Below, one piece after another: positions 8,228 to 17,230 of a stretch of 45,319 bases of DNA (the stretch's first letter is position 1; each line of letters opens with the position of its first letter). The notes beneath the pieces are model-generated. The model searched no databases. It was not told the origin of the DNA and saw only the letters and a list, made by a program, of their open reading frames with translations. This DNA comes from Clostridiales bacterium. GTDB lineage: Bacteria > Bacillota > Clostridia > Saccharofermentanales > DTU023. Location: the NCBI GenBank assembly GCA_028724525.1, contig JAQYCV010000033.1:100290-145608 (forward strand). The letters run 5' to 3'. A program made the translations under genes and the position numbers.

Positions 8228-8277
8228 GTAAAGTCTAGGCAACCAGCAGGGCTGGTTGAGCTAAAGAGAAGCGGAAA

Positions 8278-8664
8278 CTACTTAAGTTCGACTTCGGCGC
8301 CAGCTTCTTTGAGCTTGTTAGCGATTTCTTCAGCTTCTTCTTTTTCAACGCCTTCTTTGACCGGCTTGGGTGCTTCGTCAACCAGAGCTTTAGCGTCTTT
8401 GAGGCCGAGGCCGGTGATTTCACGGACAACCTTGATGACACCAATTTTACTGGAGCCAGCAGACTTGAGGATAACGTCGAAGCTGCTCTGCTCTTCTTCA
8501 GCGGCACCAGCACCGGCTGCGCCAGCAGCACCAGGTGCTACGGTCATCATAGCAGCGGCGGATACGCCAAATTCTTCTTCTAAGGCTTTGACCAGGTCAT
8601 TCAGTTCGATAACGCTTAGGCCCTTAACTTCTTCGATGAGGGCATTAATTTTTTCACTTGCCAT
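8278..8664 (-). CDS. rplL: 50S ribosomal protein L7/L12
   Basis: A 128-residue stalk protein. The N-terminal dimerisation helices ([20 protein letters not shown]), an Ala/Gly-rich hinge (about 42-56) and the C-terminal factor-binding domain ([20 protein letters not shown]) are all present. It recruits elongation factors to the ribosome through the stalk with L10. It follows rplJ by 17 bp with a good Shine-Dalgarno (GGGAGG), and a terminator follows. Confidence 0.98.
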   Translation of the reverse strand: MASEKINALIEEVKGLSVIELNDLVKALEEEFGVSAAAMMTVAPGAAGAAGAGAAEEEQSSFDVILKSAGSSKIGVIKVVREITGLGLKDAKALVDEAPKPVKEGVEKEEAEEIANKLKEAGAEVELK

Positions 8665-8681
8665 TTTGTATTCCTCCCAAA

Positions 8682-9371
8682 TTATTCAGCGGGGCTTTCT
8701 TCCGCTGCTGGTGTTTCTTCTTGGCCTTCAGTGGCCGGAGCAGGAGCCTCTTCTGGGGCTTCTACTTTTTCTTCAGGGTTAGCTTCTGCGGCTGGCGCAG
8801 CTTCTTCTGCGGGGGCTGGCTCTTGATCGGAGCTTGCATGGCCAGTTTCCAGATCTTTGACATTTTCCAAGCCTTGCTCTTCGGCTTTCTTGGCCATAGC
8901 GCCAAGAGTCATAGCCAGAGAGGTAACTGGGAAGATCAAGCTGGAAACCAGTTGTCCGTGCAGGACTTCGATCGAAGGAATGTTAGACAGAGCGGTGATC
9001 GTGTCGAGGGGTGCTAAGGCACCTTCGATGACGCCACCCTTAATCTTCATCTTCTTGAAGTCTTCAACGTACTTCTTGACCAGACGGGGTGCCAGTGTAA
9101 TGTCTTCATTAGACCAGGCAATGGCAGTAGGACCAGTCAAAACTTCTTCTAAGCCAGTGACACCAAGCTCGTTAAAGGCTCTGAGCAGCTGGGTGTTCTT
9201 CACTACCCGGTAATTCAGCTTGCCTTCACGGAATGCATGGCGCATTTGGGTGTCTTGCTCTACGGTTAAGCCTTGGTATTCAGAAAATACAACAGACTCG
9301 GCAGACTTGAGGTCTGCGGCTAAGAGCGCAACGGCCGCTTGCTTTTTGGCGAGAATTTTATCGCTGGGCAT
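8682..9371 (-). CDS. rplJ: 50S ribosomal protein L10 with acidic C-terminal tail
   Basis: The first 168 residues are canonical L10 ([40 protein letters not shown]), the base of the L7/L12 stalk and the autoregulator that binds its own leader. Residues from about 170 to 229 are an extra tail almost entirely of Ala, Glu, Pro and Thr. Bacterial L10 usually ends near 165-175 residues, so about 60 residues are added. AAGGAGG precedes the ATG. The upstream 210 bp hold the L10 leader. Confidence 0.97.
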   Translation of the reverse strand: MPSDKILAKKQAAVALLAADLKSAESVVFSEYQGLTVEQDTQMRHAFREGKLNYRVVKNTQLLRAFNELGVTGLEEVLTGPTAIAWSNEDITLAPRLVKKYVEDFKKMKIKGGVIEGALAPLDTITALSNIPSIEVLHGQLVSSLIFPVTSLAMTLGAMAKKAEEQGLENVKDLETGHASSDQEPAPAEEAAPAAEANPEEKVEAPEEAPAPATEGQEETPAAEESPAE

Positions 9372-9395
9372 TCTCTTACCTCCTTATGTATTTAA

Positions 9396-9500
9396 ATACC
9401 CCTCTCACTCACCAGGAAGCGGAGGGGTACAGTAGTCCACATCTCCACCTCGGCCGGAATATTTAAGGCATAGCCTCCGGCTGTCTACGGCGATCAGGTG
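9396..9500 (-). promoter_or_regulatory. L10 (rplJL) mRNA leader
   Basis: The transcript reads CCGUAGACAGCCGGAGG, then CUUAAAUAUUCCGGCCGAGGU, then a UACCCCUC/GAGGGGUA hairpin (9397-9404 and 9422-9429) just before the Shine-Dalgarno of rplJ. The CCGUAGACAGC and CCGAGGU elements match the conserved core I know for the Firmicutes L10 leader, where L10-L12 binding represses rplJL. Boundaries are approximate. Confidence 0.85.
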
Positions 9501-9584
9501 TATTTATCTTGTTAAACTACGGGGAAGAGTTTGGCCTTGCCTGTAAAAGGTCTAAGCTTGAAGTCTTCCCAGCAGTTTGGGGAT

Positions 9585-10277
9585 TTAGCGGCCAGCAGTG
9601 CTGACACGAACCCCAGGCCCCATGGTAGAGGCAATGGTGCAGGAACGGATATAACGTCCCTTGGCGGCTGCAGGTTTGGAACGGATGATGGCTTCTAAGA
9701 GAGCATCAAAGTTTTCTTGAAGCTTTTCAGCGCCAAAGCTGGCCTTGCCAATAGAGCAGTGAATGATATTTTGTTTGTCTAGGCGATATTCAATCTTACC
9801 GGCCTTGGCGTCATTAACTGCGTTGGTAACATCATTGGTAACGGTACCAGACTTAGGGTTAGGCATGAGGCCCTTAGGACCTAAGACCCGGCCTAAACGG
9901 CCAACAACACCCATCATATCAGGTGTGGCGATAACGACTTCGAAGTCAAACCAGTTTTCTTTCTGGATCTTCTCGACCATGTCTTCAGCGCCAACATAGT
10001 CTGCGCCAGCGGCCTTGGCTTCTTCAGCCTTTTCACCCTTGGCAAAAACTAAGGTGCGCACGCTTTTACCAGTACCGTGCGGTAGGACAACAGATCCACG
10101 GACCTGTTGGTCGGCGTGACGCGAGTCAACACCCAGGCGGGCGTGCAACTCAATGGTTTCATCAAATTTAGCAGTAGCCATTTCCAGAACTAGCTTCATG
10201 GCCTCGTCAAGGTCATAAGTCTGGGAATGATCGTACTTAGCAAAGGCTTCCTTATATCTCTTACCAGTTCTTGACAT
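9585..10277 (-). CDS. rplA: 50S ribosomal protein L1
   Basis: A 230-residue L1 with [16 protein letters not shown] at the start, [11 protein letters not shown] in domain I and [20 protein letters not shown] in the middle. L1 binds 23S rRNA and helps tRNA leave the E site; in many bacteria it represses the rplKA mRNA. It starts 2 bp after the rplK stop with AGGAGG lying inside the end of rplK, so translation is probably coupled. Confidence 0.98.
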   Translation of the reverse strand: MSRTGKRYKEAFAKYDHSQTYDLDEAMKLVLEMATAKFDETIELHARLGVDSRHADQQVRGSVVLPHGTGKSVRTLVFAKGEKAEEAKAAGADYVGAEDMVEKIQKENWFDFEVVIATPDMMGVVGRLGRVLGPKGLMPNPKSGTVTNDVTNAVNDAKAGKIEYRLDKQNIIHCSIGKASFGAEKLQENFDALLEAIIRSKPAAAKGRYIRSCTIASTMGPGVRVSTAGR

Positions 10278-10279
10278 AG

Positions 10280-10729
10280 CTAGGCCTCCTTGCTTACGGC
10301 AGGCATACCGTCAACAGTGATGCCCATGCTCCTAGCAGTACCGGCCACCATACGGGCGCCAGCTTCCAGGTCAGCAGCGTTAGATTCAGAGATTTTGATT
10401 TTTGCGATTTCCAGACAATCGTCCCAGGTGACTTTCGCTACCTTCTTCTTGTTTGGCTCGCCAGAGGCCTTATCAATTTTCGCGGCCTTCTTTAATAGCG
10501 TTGCGGCGGGCGGAGTCTTGGTAATGAAAGTGTAGGAACGGTCCGCATAGACAGTAATAACGACAGGAATAACCATGCCTGCGTCTTTTGCGGTTCTTTC
10601 ATTAAATTCCTTGACGAACTGCGCGATATTCAAACCGTGCTGTCCAAGGGCTGGTCCGACCGGCGGCGCTGGTGTTGCTTTGGCTGCAGGGATCTGCAGC
10701 TTAACCATGGCAATGACTTTCTTGGCCAT
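10280..10729 (-). CDS. rplK: 50S ribosomal protein L11
   Basis: A 149-residue L11 with [20 protein letters not shown] and the conserved [15 protein letters not shown]11 forms the GTPase-associated centre with 23S rRNA. The start is placed at the ATG at 10729, which has GGGAGG 7 nt upstream; a TTG five codons earlier would lie in the Shine-Dalgarno itself. Confidence 0.98.
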   Translation of the reverse strand: MAKKVIAMVKLQIPAAKATPAPPVGPALGQHGLNIAQFVKEFNERTAKDAGMVIPVVITVYADRSYTFITKTPPAATLLKKAAKIDKASGEPNKKKVAKVTWDDCLEIAKIKISESNAADLEAGARMVAGTARSMGITVDGMPAVSKEA

Positions 10730-10843
10730 TTTGCCACCTCCCAATTTCTTTTAATCTATGCTGAAAGGCCCCGGAAGGCCTTGCAGTTCTTTTAACCAAG
10801 GCCGGCTGGCCTTGGGCGCGGCTTTGGAGCCGACAATTGCTGA

Positions 10844-11380
10844 TTATATACGTAAGACTTGTGTCAGTTCAAGTTCTACCGGAGTTTCCCGGCCAAACAT
10901 AGAGACAGAGACAACAAGCTTTTTCTTCTCTGCGTTGATCTCTTCCACGGTTCCCACAAAACCATCCAGAGGGCCATGAATAATCTTGACCGAATCGCCT
11001 ACACCGTAATCCACAATGGGTTCCCAGTTGGATTCCAGGCCGATGATCATGAGTTCTTCGTCGGTCAGAGGTACCGGGTTGGTGGGAGAGGAGCCGACAA
11101 AGCCAGTAACACCGCGTGTGTTGCGGACGATGTACCAAATCTCGTCGGTTAAGACCAGCTTGACCAAAATGTAGCCAGGATAGACTTTGCGCTCGTGAGT
11201 CTTGCGCTTGCCATCCTTGATTTCAACCACATCTTCCGTGGGGACCAGAACTTCCTGAATATAGTCCTGGAGGCCACGATTTTCGACTATCATATCCAAG
11301 GTTTGTTTTACCTTGTTTTCATAGCCGGAATAGGTGTGGACTACATACCAGAGGGCTTCTTCTTTATTGCGTTCCGCCAT
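10844..11380 (-). CDS. nusG: Transcription termination/antitermination protein NusG
   Basis: A 178-residue NusG: the NGN domain (WYVVHTYSGYENKVKQTL, KVYPGYILVKLVL, RGVTGFVG) and a C-terminal KOW domain (VKIIHGPLDGFVGTVEEI). It binds RNA polymerase and modulates pausing and coupling to the ribosome. It follows secE after 5 bp and precedes rplK, the near-universal order. Confidence 0.98.
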   Translation of the reverse strand: MAERNKEEALWYVVHTYSGYENKVKQTLDMIVENRGLQDYIQEVLVPTEDVVEIKDGKRKTHERKVYPGYILVKLVLTDEIWYIVRNTRGVTGFVGSSPTNPVPLTDEELMIIGLESNWEPIVDYGVGDSVKIIHGPLDGFVGTVEEINAEKKKLVVSVSMFGRETPVELELTQVLRI

Positions 11381-11385
11381 CTAGC

Positions 11386-11712
11386 TTAACCTTCGTTTTC
11401 GCTGGTCTCGATCGTGGTGACCTCCGGTTCAACAGGCGCTGTTATAGCCGGTTTAGCGCTAGGGGCCTGTTTGACATCGTAGAAGCCGGTTACGTTCAGA
11501 ACCATAGAGACGAGAGAGTCAAAAACCAGGATAGTGATCACAGCCACCACGATGATGACTAGGACAGCAGCCAGATTTTTCTTGAACTTATTCTTTTCAG
11601 GCCAGGTGACCTTTTTAAGTTCAGAAGTAATCCCCTTGTACCAGGTTTTTACCTTATCAAAAAAGGACTTCTTGTTCTTGTCCTGCTTCTTGGAGCTAGT
11701 ATCTTGTGCCAT
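11386..11712 (-). CDS. secE: Preprotein translocase subunit SecE with C-terminal tail
   Basis: A 108-residue protein with an amphipathic SELKKVTWPEKNKF motif (about 30-43) and a single membrane segment (48-72), the minimal Firmicutes SecE. Those proteins usually end near 60-70 residues; here about 30 extra residues rich in Ala, Pro, Thr and Glu follow the membrane span. Part of the SecYEG channel. Sits between rpmG and nusG. Confidence 0.95.
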   Translation of the reverse strand: MAQDTSSKKQDKNKKSFFDKVKTWYKGITSELKKVTWPEKNKFKKNLAAVLVIIVVAVITILVFDSLVSMVLNVTGFYDVKQAPSAKPAITAPVEPEVTTIETSENEG

Positions 11713-11735
11713 GGTAGCCTCTTTCCGCAGTCAAA

Positions 11736-11900
11736 TTATTTGGATTCGGTGTGTTTGGTGTGTTTACGGCAAAATGGGCAGTACTTGCTCATTTCGAGTT
11801 TTTCCGTAGTGTTCATTTTGTTCTTTTTAGTGTTGTAGTTACGCTGTTTGCACTCACTGCAAACGAGGGTAATCTTGTCACGTGCTCCTGGTTTAGCCAT
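11736..11900 (-). CDS. rpmG: 50S ribosomal protein L33
   Basis: A 54-residue protein read directly from the minus strand: [20 protein letters not shown], then [18 protein letters not shown] and [11 protein letters not shown]. The two CxxC pairs make it the zinc-binding form of L33. It heads the operon rpmG-secE-nusG, as in many Firmicutes. A GGGAGG Shine-Dalgarno precedes the ATG. Confidence 0.96.
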   Translation of the reverse strand: MAKPGARDKITLVCSECKQRNYNTKKNKMNTTEKLEMSKYCPFCRKHTKHTESK

Positions 11901-12001
11901 GTCCGTACCTCCCTTTATATCTGAGAAAACAAGCTTTTTGTCGCTTTAATCTATCGATTTCTCCCACAATAAAAAAACTTGCGGGAAAACAAGCACAGGA
12001 A

Positions 12002-12029
12002 ATTATAGCATAATGCCCGGACCTGTCAA
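12002..12029 (-). promoter_or_regulatory. Sigma-A promoter of the rpmG-secE-nusG-rplKAJL operon
   Basis: On the minus strand TTGACA (12024-12029) and TATAAT (12002-12007) are separated by 16 bp, both perfect consensus hexamers. The roughly 95-nt leader contains a CCCGCAA/TTGTGGG hairpin. Confidence 0.9.
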
Positions 12030-12149
12030 GCGCCTACGTCTTTGTTGGCAGTATAGCAAATTCTAGTCATCCTCATGCGGAGATATTTCCGCTATACTTA
12101 GGCTTATAAGTATTATAAGGCCTGGTCGCCAAAGAAGTGAGGATCTGCC

Positions 12150-14225
12150 ATGAACGAAGCTTATCTCTTTAACACTGGGAAAAATTACCAAGCCTATAAG
12201 TATCTGGGTGCCCACCCCTACAAACTAGGAGATCAAGAGGGCTATATTTTCCGGGTATGGGCCCCACAGGCTCAAAGTATAGCCTTGTGCGGATCTTTTA
12301 ATGACTGGGATGAAAGCCAGCACTTTATGGAAAAAGACCCTAAAACAGGGATCTGGGAGGCCTTCCGCACAGATGTAAGGATCTGGGACCGCTATCAATA
12401 TCTGGTAAAGGGCAAGGACGGGGCCCTGGTGTTTAAGGCCGATCCCTTCGCCGTTCATCAAGAGACGAGACCTGCAAAGGCCTCGATCATCTACGATGCC
12501 CCTGCCTTTGAATGGACCGACCAGGAATTTATGAAGGCCCGGCCCCTAGCCCGTGACCCCCAAGCTCTGAACATCTATGAACTCCATTGCGGGTCCTGGC
12601 GGACTTATCCAGACGGCAATTTTTATAACTATCGTGATCTTGGTCGTGAGCTGGCGGAGTATTGTCAGGACATGTGCTACAACGCAGTCGAGCTTTTGCC
12701 CATCATGGAGCACCCCCTGGATGCCTCCTGGGGCTATCAGGTCACCGGCTATTTTGCTCCCACTTCTCGTTTTGGGACACCCGATGACTTTAAAGCCATG
12801 GTAAATACCCTCCATGAAGCTGGTATCCGCGTGATTTTAGACTGGGTGCCAGCCCACTATCCCAAGGATGCCTTTGGACTCTATCATTTTGACGGCTCGC
12901 CCTGCTATGAGTATGCAGACCCTCGTTTAGGCGAGCAGCAAGCCTGGGGAACCATGGTCTTTGACTACTCCAAGGCAGAGGTACAGTCCTTCCTCCTCTC
13001 TTCGGCCTACTATTGGCTCGCTGAATATCACCTGGACGGCCTCCGGGTCGATGCCGTATCGTCCATGATTTACCTAGACTATGGTCGGACAGAGTCTGTA
13101 AAAAATCGCTTTGGAGGCAATGACAATCTGGAAGCCCTCTATTTCCTCCGGACCTGTAATGAGATTCTGACCGAGGAGTTTCCTCAAGCCCTTCTCATTG
13201 CAGAGGAATCTACCGCCTACCCCCACATCACCAAGCCCGTAGAGGAAGGCGGCCTGGGCTTTACCCACAAGTGGAACATGGGCTGGATGCACGACAGTTT
13301 GGATTATATGTCGGTGGATTACTATGCTCGGAAATACCACCACAACAAGATGTCCTTCTCCATGACCTATGCTTTTTCCGAACGCTTTATCCTCCCCTAT
13401 TCCCACGATGAGGTGGTCCATGGTAAAAAGTCCATTATCGGCCGGATGCCTGGCGATATCTGGCGACAATGTGCCAGCCTAAAAACCTGCTACGCCTGGC
13501 AATTCACCCATCCGGGCGGCAAGCTCAATTTCATGGGCAATGACTTTGGCCAATTTGTGGAATGGCGTGAGTATGAGGAACTGCAATGGTTTATGTTGGA
13601 ACACAAGCACCACAAGCAGATCCAGGATTTCAACCGGGCCCTCCACCGGCTCTACCTGACCCAACCCGCCCTCTATATGGATGACCTGTCTTGGGAGGGC
13701 TTCCGCTGGGTCCAAGTGGACGACAAGGAAAATTCGGTCTTTGCCGTGAGCCGGATCTATAAAGATCAAGAAATTCTCGTCGTCTTAAATATGACTCCTG
13801 CCGTTCTGCCTGGCTATGAATTGCAAGTGGAGACTTGCGGGACCTATACCCTCCTCCTCAACTCCGACGATGCTAAGTGGGGTGGGTCCGCTTATTTGGG
13901 TCCCGAAACGGAGGGCCAGGTTTATACGACTGTTCCTCTGGATCCTAAGGCTATAGAGCTTATCCAGCAGGATGAACTCCAGCGTCTTAAAGAGATCCAG
14001 ACCAAGGCGGCCCAAGCCAGGGAAACTTTTCTCAAACAAAGGAGCACGCTTTACCAGGCCTACAGCCAGCTCCTGGGCACAGATCATCCTGCTGGCGAAC
14101 AGGTTTCTGGCCTAGTAGAAGAACTGGCTCCCCTTCCCCCACTGGCTGTACAAAAGGCCAAGCCTAAGCTAACCTTAGACCTCCCTCCCCTGTCTGCAAT
14201 TTTCCTGGACTTTAAACGATCCTAG
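12150..14225 (+). CDS. glgB: 1,4-alpha-glucan branching enzyme
   Basis: A 691-residue GH13 enzyme that introduces alpha-1,6 branches in glycogen. The order is an N-terminal CBM48 domain (FRVWAPQAQSIALCGSFNDW, about 31-50), the catalytic barrel and a C-terminal beta domain. Asp301 in DGLRVDAVSSMIYLDYGR is the nucleophile and Glu352 in LLIAEES the acid/base; YSHDEVVHGK supplies the conserved His-Asp. The C-terminal 80 residues form an Ala/Gln/Leu-rich helical addition. GAGGATC precedes the ATG. No other glycogen genes are adjacent: it is flanked by the convergent cobalamin genes and the divergent ribosomal operon, so it looks like a single-gene unit. Confidence 0.96.
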   Translation: MNEAYLFNTGKNYQAYKYLGAHPYKLGDQEGYIFRVWAPQAQSIALCGSFNDWDESQHFMEKDPKTGIWEAFRTDVRIWDRYQYLVKGKDGALVFKADPFAVHQETRPAKASIIYDAPAFEWTDQEFMKARPLARDPQALNIYELHCGSWRTYPDGNFYNYRDLGRELAEYCQDMCYNAVELLPIMEHPLDASWGYQVTGYFAPTSRFGTPDDFKAMVNTLHEAGIRVILDWVPAHYPKDAFGLYHFDGSPCYEYADPRLGEQQAWGTMVFDYSKAEVQSFLLSSAYYWLAEYHLDGLRVDAVSSMIYLDYGRTESVKNRFGGNDNLEALYFLRTCNEILTEEFPQALLIAEESTAYPHITKPVEEGGLGFTHKWNMGWMHDSLDYMSVDYYARKYHHNKMSFSMTYAFSERFILPYSHDEVVHGKKSIIGRMPGDIWRQCASLKTCYAWQFTHPGGKLNFMGNDFGQFVEWREYEELQWFMLEHKHHKQIQDFNRALHRLYLTQPALYMDDLSWEGFRWVQVDDKENSVFAVSRIYKDQEILVVLNMTPAVLPGYELQVETCGTYTLLLNSDDAKWGGSAYLGPETEGQVYTTVPLDPKAIELIQQDELQRLKEIQTKAAQARETFLKQRSTLYQAYSQLLGTDHPAGEQVSGLVEELAPLPPLAVQKAKPKLTLDLPPLSAIFLDFKRS

Positions 14226-14249
14226 AAAAATTTTTCAAACAAGGCATTC

Positions 14250-14295
14250 AAGGCTGTCTCCTCGCGCCCGACGAGACAGCCTTTTTTGTTCTTTG
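14250..14295 (+). terminator. Rho-independent terminator of glgB
   Basis: AAGGCTGTCTC (14250-14260) and GAGACAGCCTT (14273-14283) form a perfect 11-bp stem followed by TTTTGTTCTTT. It has a T tract only in the plus direction, so it serves glgB rather than the convergent cbiB. Confidence 0.93.
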
Positions 14296-14311
14296 TAAAC
14301 CATCAGGCATC

Positions 14312-15313
14312 CTAAAAGCCCACGATCAAGATCAAATAGCGGAGGCCTAAAATGAGAAAGAAGGCTATTCCAGCAGCCAGATAGAGCAAACGGATCGTCT
14401 TATCGATATCGCGAATTTCTGGGGCCCGTTTGGCATCGCCAATGCTGGGCTTGACTATTTCTACTCCCCCATAGCTGTGGGTGCCGCCCAGCTGGAGGCC
14501 CAAGGCACCTGCTGCCACAGCTTCAGTTTGGCCAGAATTCGGCGACAGGTGATTATAGCGATCGCGGCAGAAAATCTGCCAGGCTTGGGGAAAGTTAAGG
14601 CCAGCCAGGGGGGTGGCCAGGAGCATAAAAAAAGCTGCCAGGCGGGCGGGAAAAAAGTTTGCCACGTCATCTATACGGGCAGCTGCCTTGCCAAAGTCCT
14701 CATAGCGGGCATTGTGGTAACCCAGCATGGAGTCCATGGTATTGATCACCTTATAAAAGAACATGCCAGGCAGGTCAAAGAGGACGAAGAAAAACAAAGG
14801 AGCCACAAGCCCATCCGCAAAATTTTCCGCGACCGTTTCGACCGTTGCCTTGATGACCTCGGTATCAGAGAGTTCTGCTGTATCCCTGCCCACTATCCTA
14901 GCTAGGCGGAGGCGGGCCGCTCCTAAGCCTTGAGTGCGGAGAGCAAGTGCGACCATCCCCGCTTCCTGGGCCAGACCTTTAAGGGCCAGGAGCTGCCAAG
15001 CAAGGATCAGACGAAAGAGTAGATAGAGATAGGGATTTAGACTGAACAGGAGGCGGAGGATCGCTTGCAAGCCCAGGGTCAGGCCAACCGGCAAGAAAAC
15101 CGCCAAAAGGGCCCCGCGGCTGAGACGCTGGGCTGGGGTCAAGAGGGGGCGATTGAGCTGGCGGTCAAAAAAACTAATGGCTTTTCCGACTAGGACCACA
15201 GGATGGGGCAAGCCAGGCGGATCGGCCAGGACTAGGTCTATGACCAAGGCCAGGAGGGCGGTTAGATAAAGGCTACTTTGAGCGAGATTTGAGAATTCCC
15301 AGGCAAGCGGCAT
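14312..15313 (-). CDS. cbiB: Adenosylcobinamide-phosphate synthase (CbiB/CobD)
   Basis: A 333-residue polytopic membrane protein with family motifs DPPGLPHPVVLVGK near the start, TVETVAENFADGLVAPLFFF (about 156-175), NTMDSMLGYHNARY and the late GGTHSYGGVEIVKP. It attaches the aminopropanol arm to cobyric acid, the first step of the nucleotide-loop branch of cobalamin synthesis. It overlaps the stop of the upstream CobU-like gene by one base and is the last gene of the cobalamin cluster. Confidence 0.95.
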   Translation of the reverse strand: MPLAWEFSNLAQSSLYLTALLALVIDLVLADPPGLPHPVVLVGKAISFFDRQLNRPLLTPAQRLSRGALLAVFLPVGLTLGLQAILRLLFSLNPYLYLLFRLILAWQLLALKGLAQEAGMVALALRTQGLGAARLRLARIVGRDTAELSDTEVIKATVETVAENFADGLVAPLFFFVLFDLPGMFFYKVINTMDSMLGYHNARYEDFGKAAARIDDVANFFPARLAAFFMLLATPLAGLNFPQAWQIFCRDRYNHLSPNSGQTEAVAAGALGLQLGGTHSYGGVEIVKPSIGDAKRAPEIRDIDKTIRLLYLAAGIAFFLILGLRYLILIVGF

Positions 15314-15678
15314 TAGTCTGTATCCTCATTTTTAAGGCAAAGCCCCAGACCGACGAAAACCCGGTAAACCTGGGAGGCTCGACCAGCTAAATTCTGCAGC
15401 AAGGCACCGTTAAACTCCCGAAGGAGCCGCTCTTGCGCATCCATGGGGACCAGGCCACAAGCCATATCTTCCAAGATACAGATGTACTGACCCTGAAGCT
15501 CCGCCTGTAGATAGTCTAGCCGGCTATCCAGGTCTTGCCGGGACAGTTTGGAGAGGTCTGGCAAAATCAAGCGGAGGTCATAAATGGGCAGGTCTAGGCC
15601 CTCGGACCGGTAAGAGTCACGTAGCTGCTCAGCAAAGTGGGTCTTGCCCTGGGCGGCACCGCCAAACACTAAGATCAT
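15313..15678 (-). CDS. Compact CobU-like P-loop protein
   Basis: A 121-residue protein with a Walker A motif GGAAQGKT (residues 6-13) and CobU-like features further on: EDMACGLVPMDAQERLLRE (70-88, compare the NEVGxGIVP region of CobU) and VYRVFVGLGLCLK at the end. It is about two thirds of a normal CobU and lies in the same operon as a full-length CobU. It may be a kinase-only or regulatory paralogue for the adenosylcobinamide kinase step; its actual activity cannot be told from sequence. It overlaps cbiB by one base and lies 14 bp after cobS. Confidence 0.7.
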   Translation of the reverse strand: MILVFGGAAQGKTHFAEQLRDSYRSEGLDLPIYDLRLILPDLSKLSRQDLDSRLDYLQAELQGQYICILEDMACGLVPMDAQERLLREFNGALLQNLAGRASQVYRVFVGLGLCLKNEDTD

Positions 15679-15692
15679 GGATTTCTCTCTTT

Positions 15693-16511
15693 CTACAGGC
15701 GTATGAGCAGGCTTATAAGCAGAAGACTGAGGTCAGAAAACAAGCAGAGGGCTTGGCCAGCCAGGTCACCGGAAATACCAGCAAAGCTTTTCATATAGTA
15801 GGTCCGACCTGCCTGCCAAGCCAGGCCTAAGGCCAAGACCAAGACCAGCCCCCGCCAGGTCAAGGCGAGGACAAGAAGCACAGCCCAGGCCAGGCCATGT
15901 AAGGCCAACAAACGGTTGGCCAGGGGGTCTGATTGAGGGGCCATAGTCCGGGACATGCCGGTCTTCTGGGCCTTGGGCATGACCTGGGTTAAGCCAGCGG
16001 ATAAGGCCCGCAGGAAGGCTGGCAGGGCCAGCAGGGTCATCAAGAGCCTGGCCTGAGTAATATGCTGGGGCACCAGGCCGTAGAGGTCGGACCAGAAGAT
16101 CATCTGCCAGAGGCTGTGGATGACCAAGGCAATGACCGCCATGGGGCCGGTCAGAGGATCATGCATTATCTCCAGCATGCGGTCGCGATCGCGCCGAGAA
16201 AAGATGGCATCTGAGGCATCGGCCAAGCCGTCCAGGTGGATAAAGCCTGTGAGGTAAGCCTCCAGGCTAAAGATTAGGAGGGCAAAAACAAGGCCAGGGA
16301 GACTGAAAGCCTGGGCCACAAGCAAGACTGAGCCCTGGCAAAGCCCTATCGCCGCTCCTACAAGGGGGAAGGCAGACAAGGTGAAGCGGAGATTTTCCGG
16401 ACGGTAGGCGGAGGTCTTGACTGGAAAGAGAGAAAAGGTCGAAAAGGCCGTCAGGACACCCTGCCAGAGTTGGATCCAGACTTGCTTTGTACTGGTGACT
16501 TTTCTTGGCAT
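15693..16511 (-). CDS. cobS: Adenosylcobinamide-GDP ribazoletransferase (CobS)
   Basis: Using the ATG at 16511 the protein has 272 residues and several membrane segments. The CobS signature FIHLDGLADASDAIFSRR and the following MHDPLTGPMAV are clear. It joins GDP-cobinamide to alpha-ribazole (phosphate) to give cobalamin. The start overlaps the cobU stop as TGATG, with AAGGAG 10 nt upstream; the frame extends 55 codons further but only over cobU in another frame. Confidence 0.95.
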   Translation of the reverse strand: MPRKVTSTKQVWIQLWQGVLTAFSTFSLFPVKTSAYRPENLRFTLSAFPLVGAAIGLCQGSVLLVAQAFSLPGLVFALLIFSLEAYLTGFIHLDGLADASDAIFSRRDRDRMLEIMHDPLTGPMAVIALVIHSLWQMIFWSDLYGLVPQHITQARLLMTLLALPAFLRALSAGLTQVMPKAQKTGMSRTMAPQSDPLANRLLALHGLAWAVLLVLALTWRGLVLVLALGLAWQAGRTYYMKSFAGISGDLAGQALCLFSDLSLLLISLLIRL

Positions 16512-17230
16512 CAGAGTACACTCCTTATTTGACTCGCTAAAGGGAACCCGGACCAGACTAAAGGAATGCCCGCCGCCACTTCCACCAGAAGGCAGCTGGG
16601 ATCTTGGGCCAGGCCACAGTGAACCAGGCCTAGGGTATCCAACCAAAGCCGGGACCAGGGGTCGGGGGCCGGACAATTGCTAAAGACATCGTTGGAGGCA
16701 ATGAGGGTCAGGTTGGTCTGTTTTTTTAACCAAGCAAGGTCCGCCAAAAGGTCTTGGGCAATCTTGCCAGCCAGGCCAGGCTCAGGGGCTTGGTCATAGT
16801 GGGCTGGTAGGCCCCAAAATGCTTGCCGGGCTTGATTGCAAGGGCTGAAGATTTCATTGGCGGTCAAAGTACCCAAGCATTCCAAGAGGAGGACAGGTTT
16901 TGCCTGCCATTTGAGACTCTCAGCCTTCAAGACTTGCCGGATCTGACAGCTGGCTTCCAGGGTTTCAAAGCCCTTACCGGCTCGTTGGGCTCGGTGCCGG
17001 TCTACCCGCGCCTGATTTTCCGGATCATCTCCTACTTCCAGGGTAGCCAGATACAAGAGGGGGACCTGCCAAAGGTTTGCCATTTCCTGGGCCCAAATTT
17101 CCAGGAGCTTAGATTTGCCCGATTTACTACCGCCTACAGCCAAGACCAGCTGGCCTGGCTGTAGACTCAGGTCTTGAGCCTCTGTTTCTATGACTGGCAC
17201 CTTAAGCTTGCTGGGAATCCTGACTTGCAT
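16511..17230 (-). CDS. cobU: Adenosylcobinamide kinase / guanylyltransferase (CobU)
   Basis: A 239-residue CobU. Walker A is GGSKSGKS (about 33-40), followed by YLATLEVGDDPENQARVDRH, the ECLGTLTANEIF strand and LTLIASNDVFSNCPAPD, where CobU normally has VSNEVGxGIVP. The protein phosphorylates cobinamide and transfers GMP to it. The extra N-terminal 25 residues and the altered V-N-E-V region (IASNDVFS) are unusual. It overlaps cobT by 29 bp and cobS by one base. Confidence 0.9.
   Translation of the reverse strand: MQVRIPSKLKVPVIETEAQDLSLQPGQLVLAVGGSKSGKSKLLEIWAQEMANLWQVPLLYLATLEVGDDPENQARVDRHRAQRAGKGFETLEASCQIRQVLKAESLKWQAKPVLLLECLGTLTANEIFSPCNQARQAFWGLPAHYDQAPEPGLAGKIAQDLLADLAWLKKQTNLTLIASNDVFSNCPAPDPWSRLWLDTLGLVHCGLAQDPSCLLVEVAAGIPLVWSGFPLASQIRSVL

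Noticed and set aside
12030-12149. Promoter of glgB
   Set aside because: Several TATACT/TATTAT-like boxes exist (12093-12118) but none has a supporting -35 or extended -10, so no site could be chosen.
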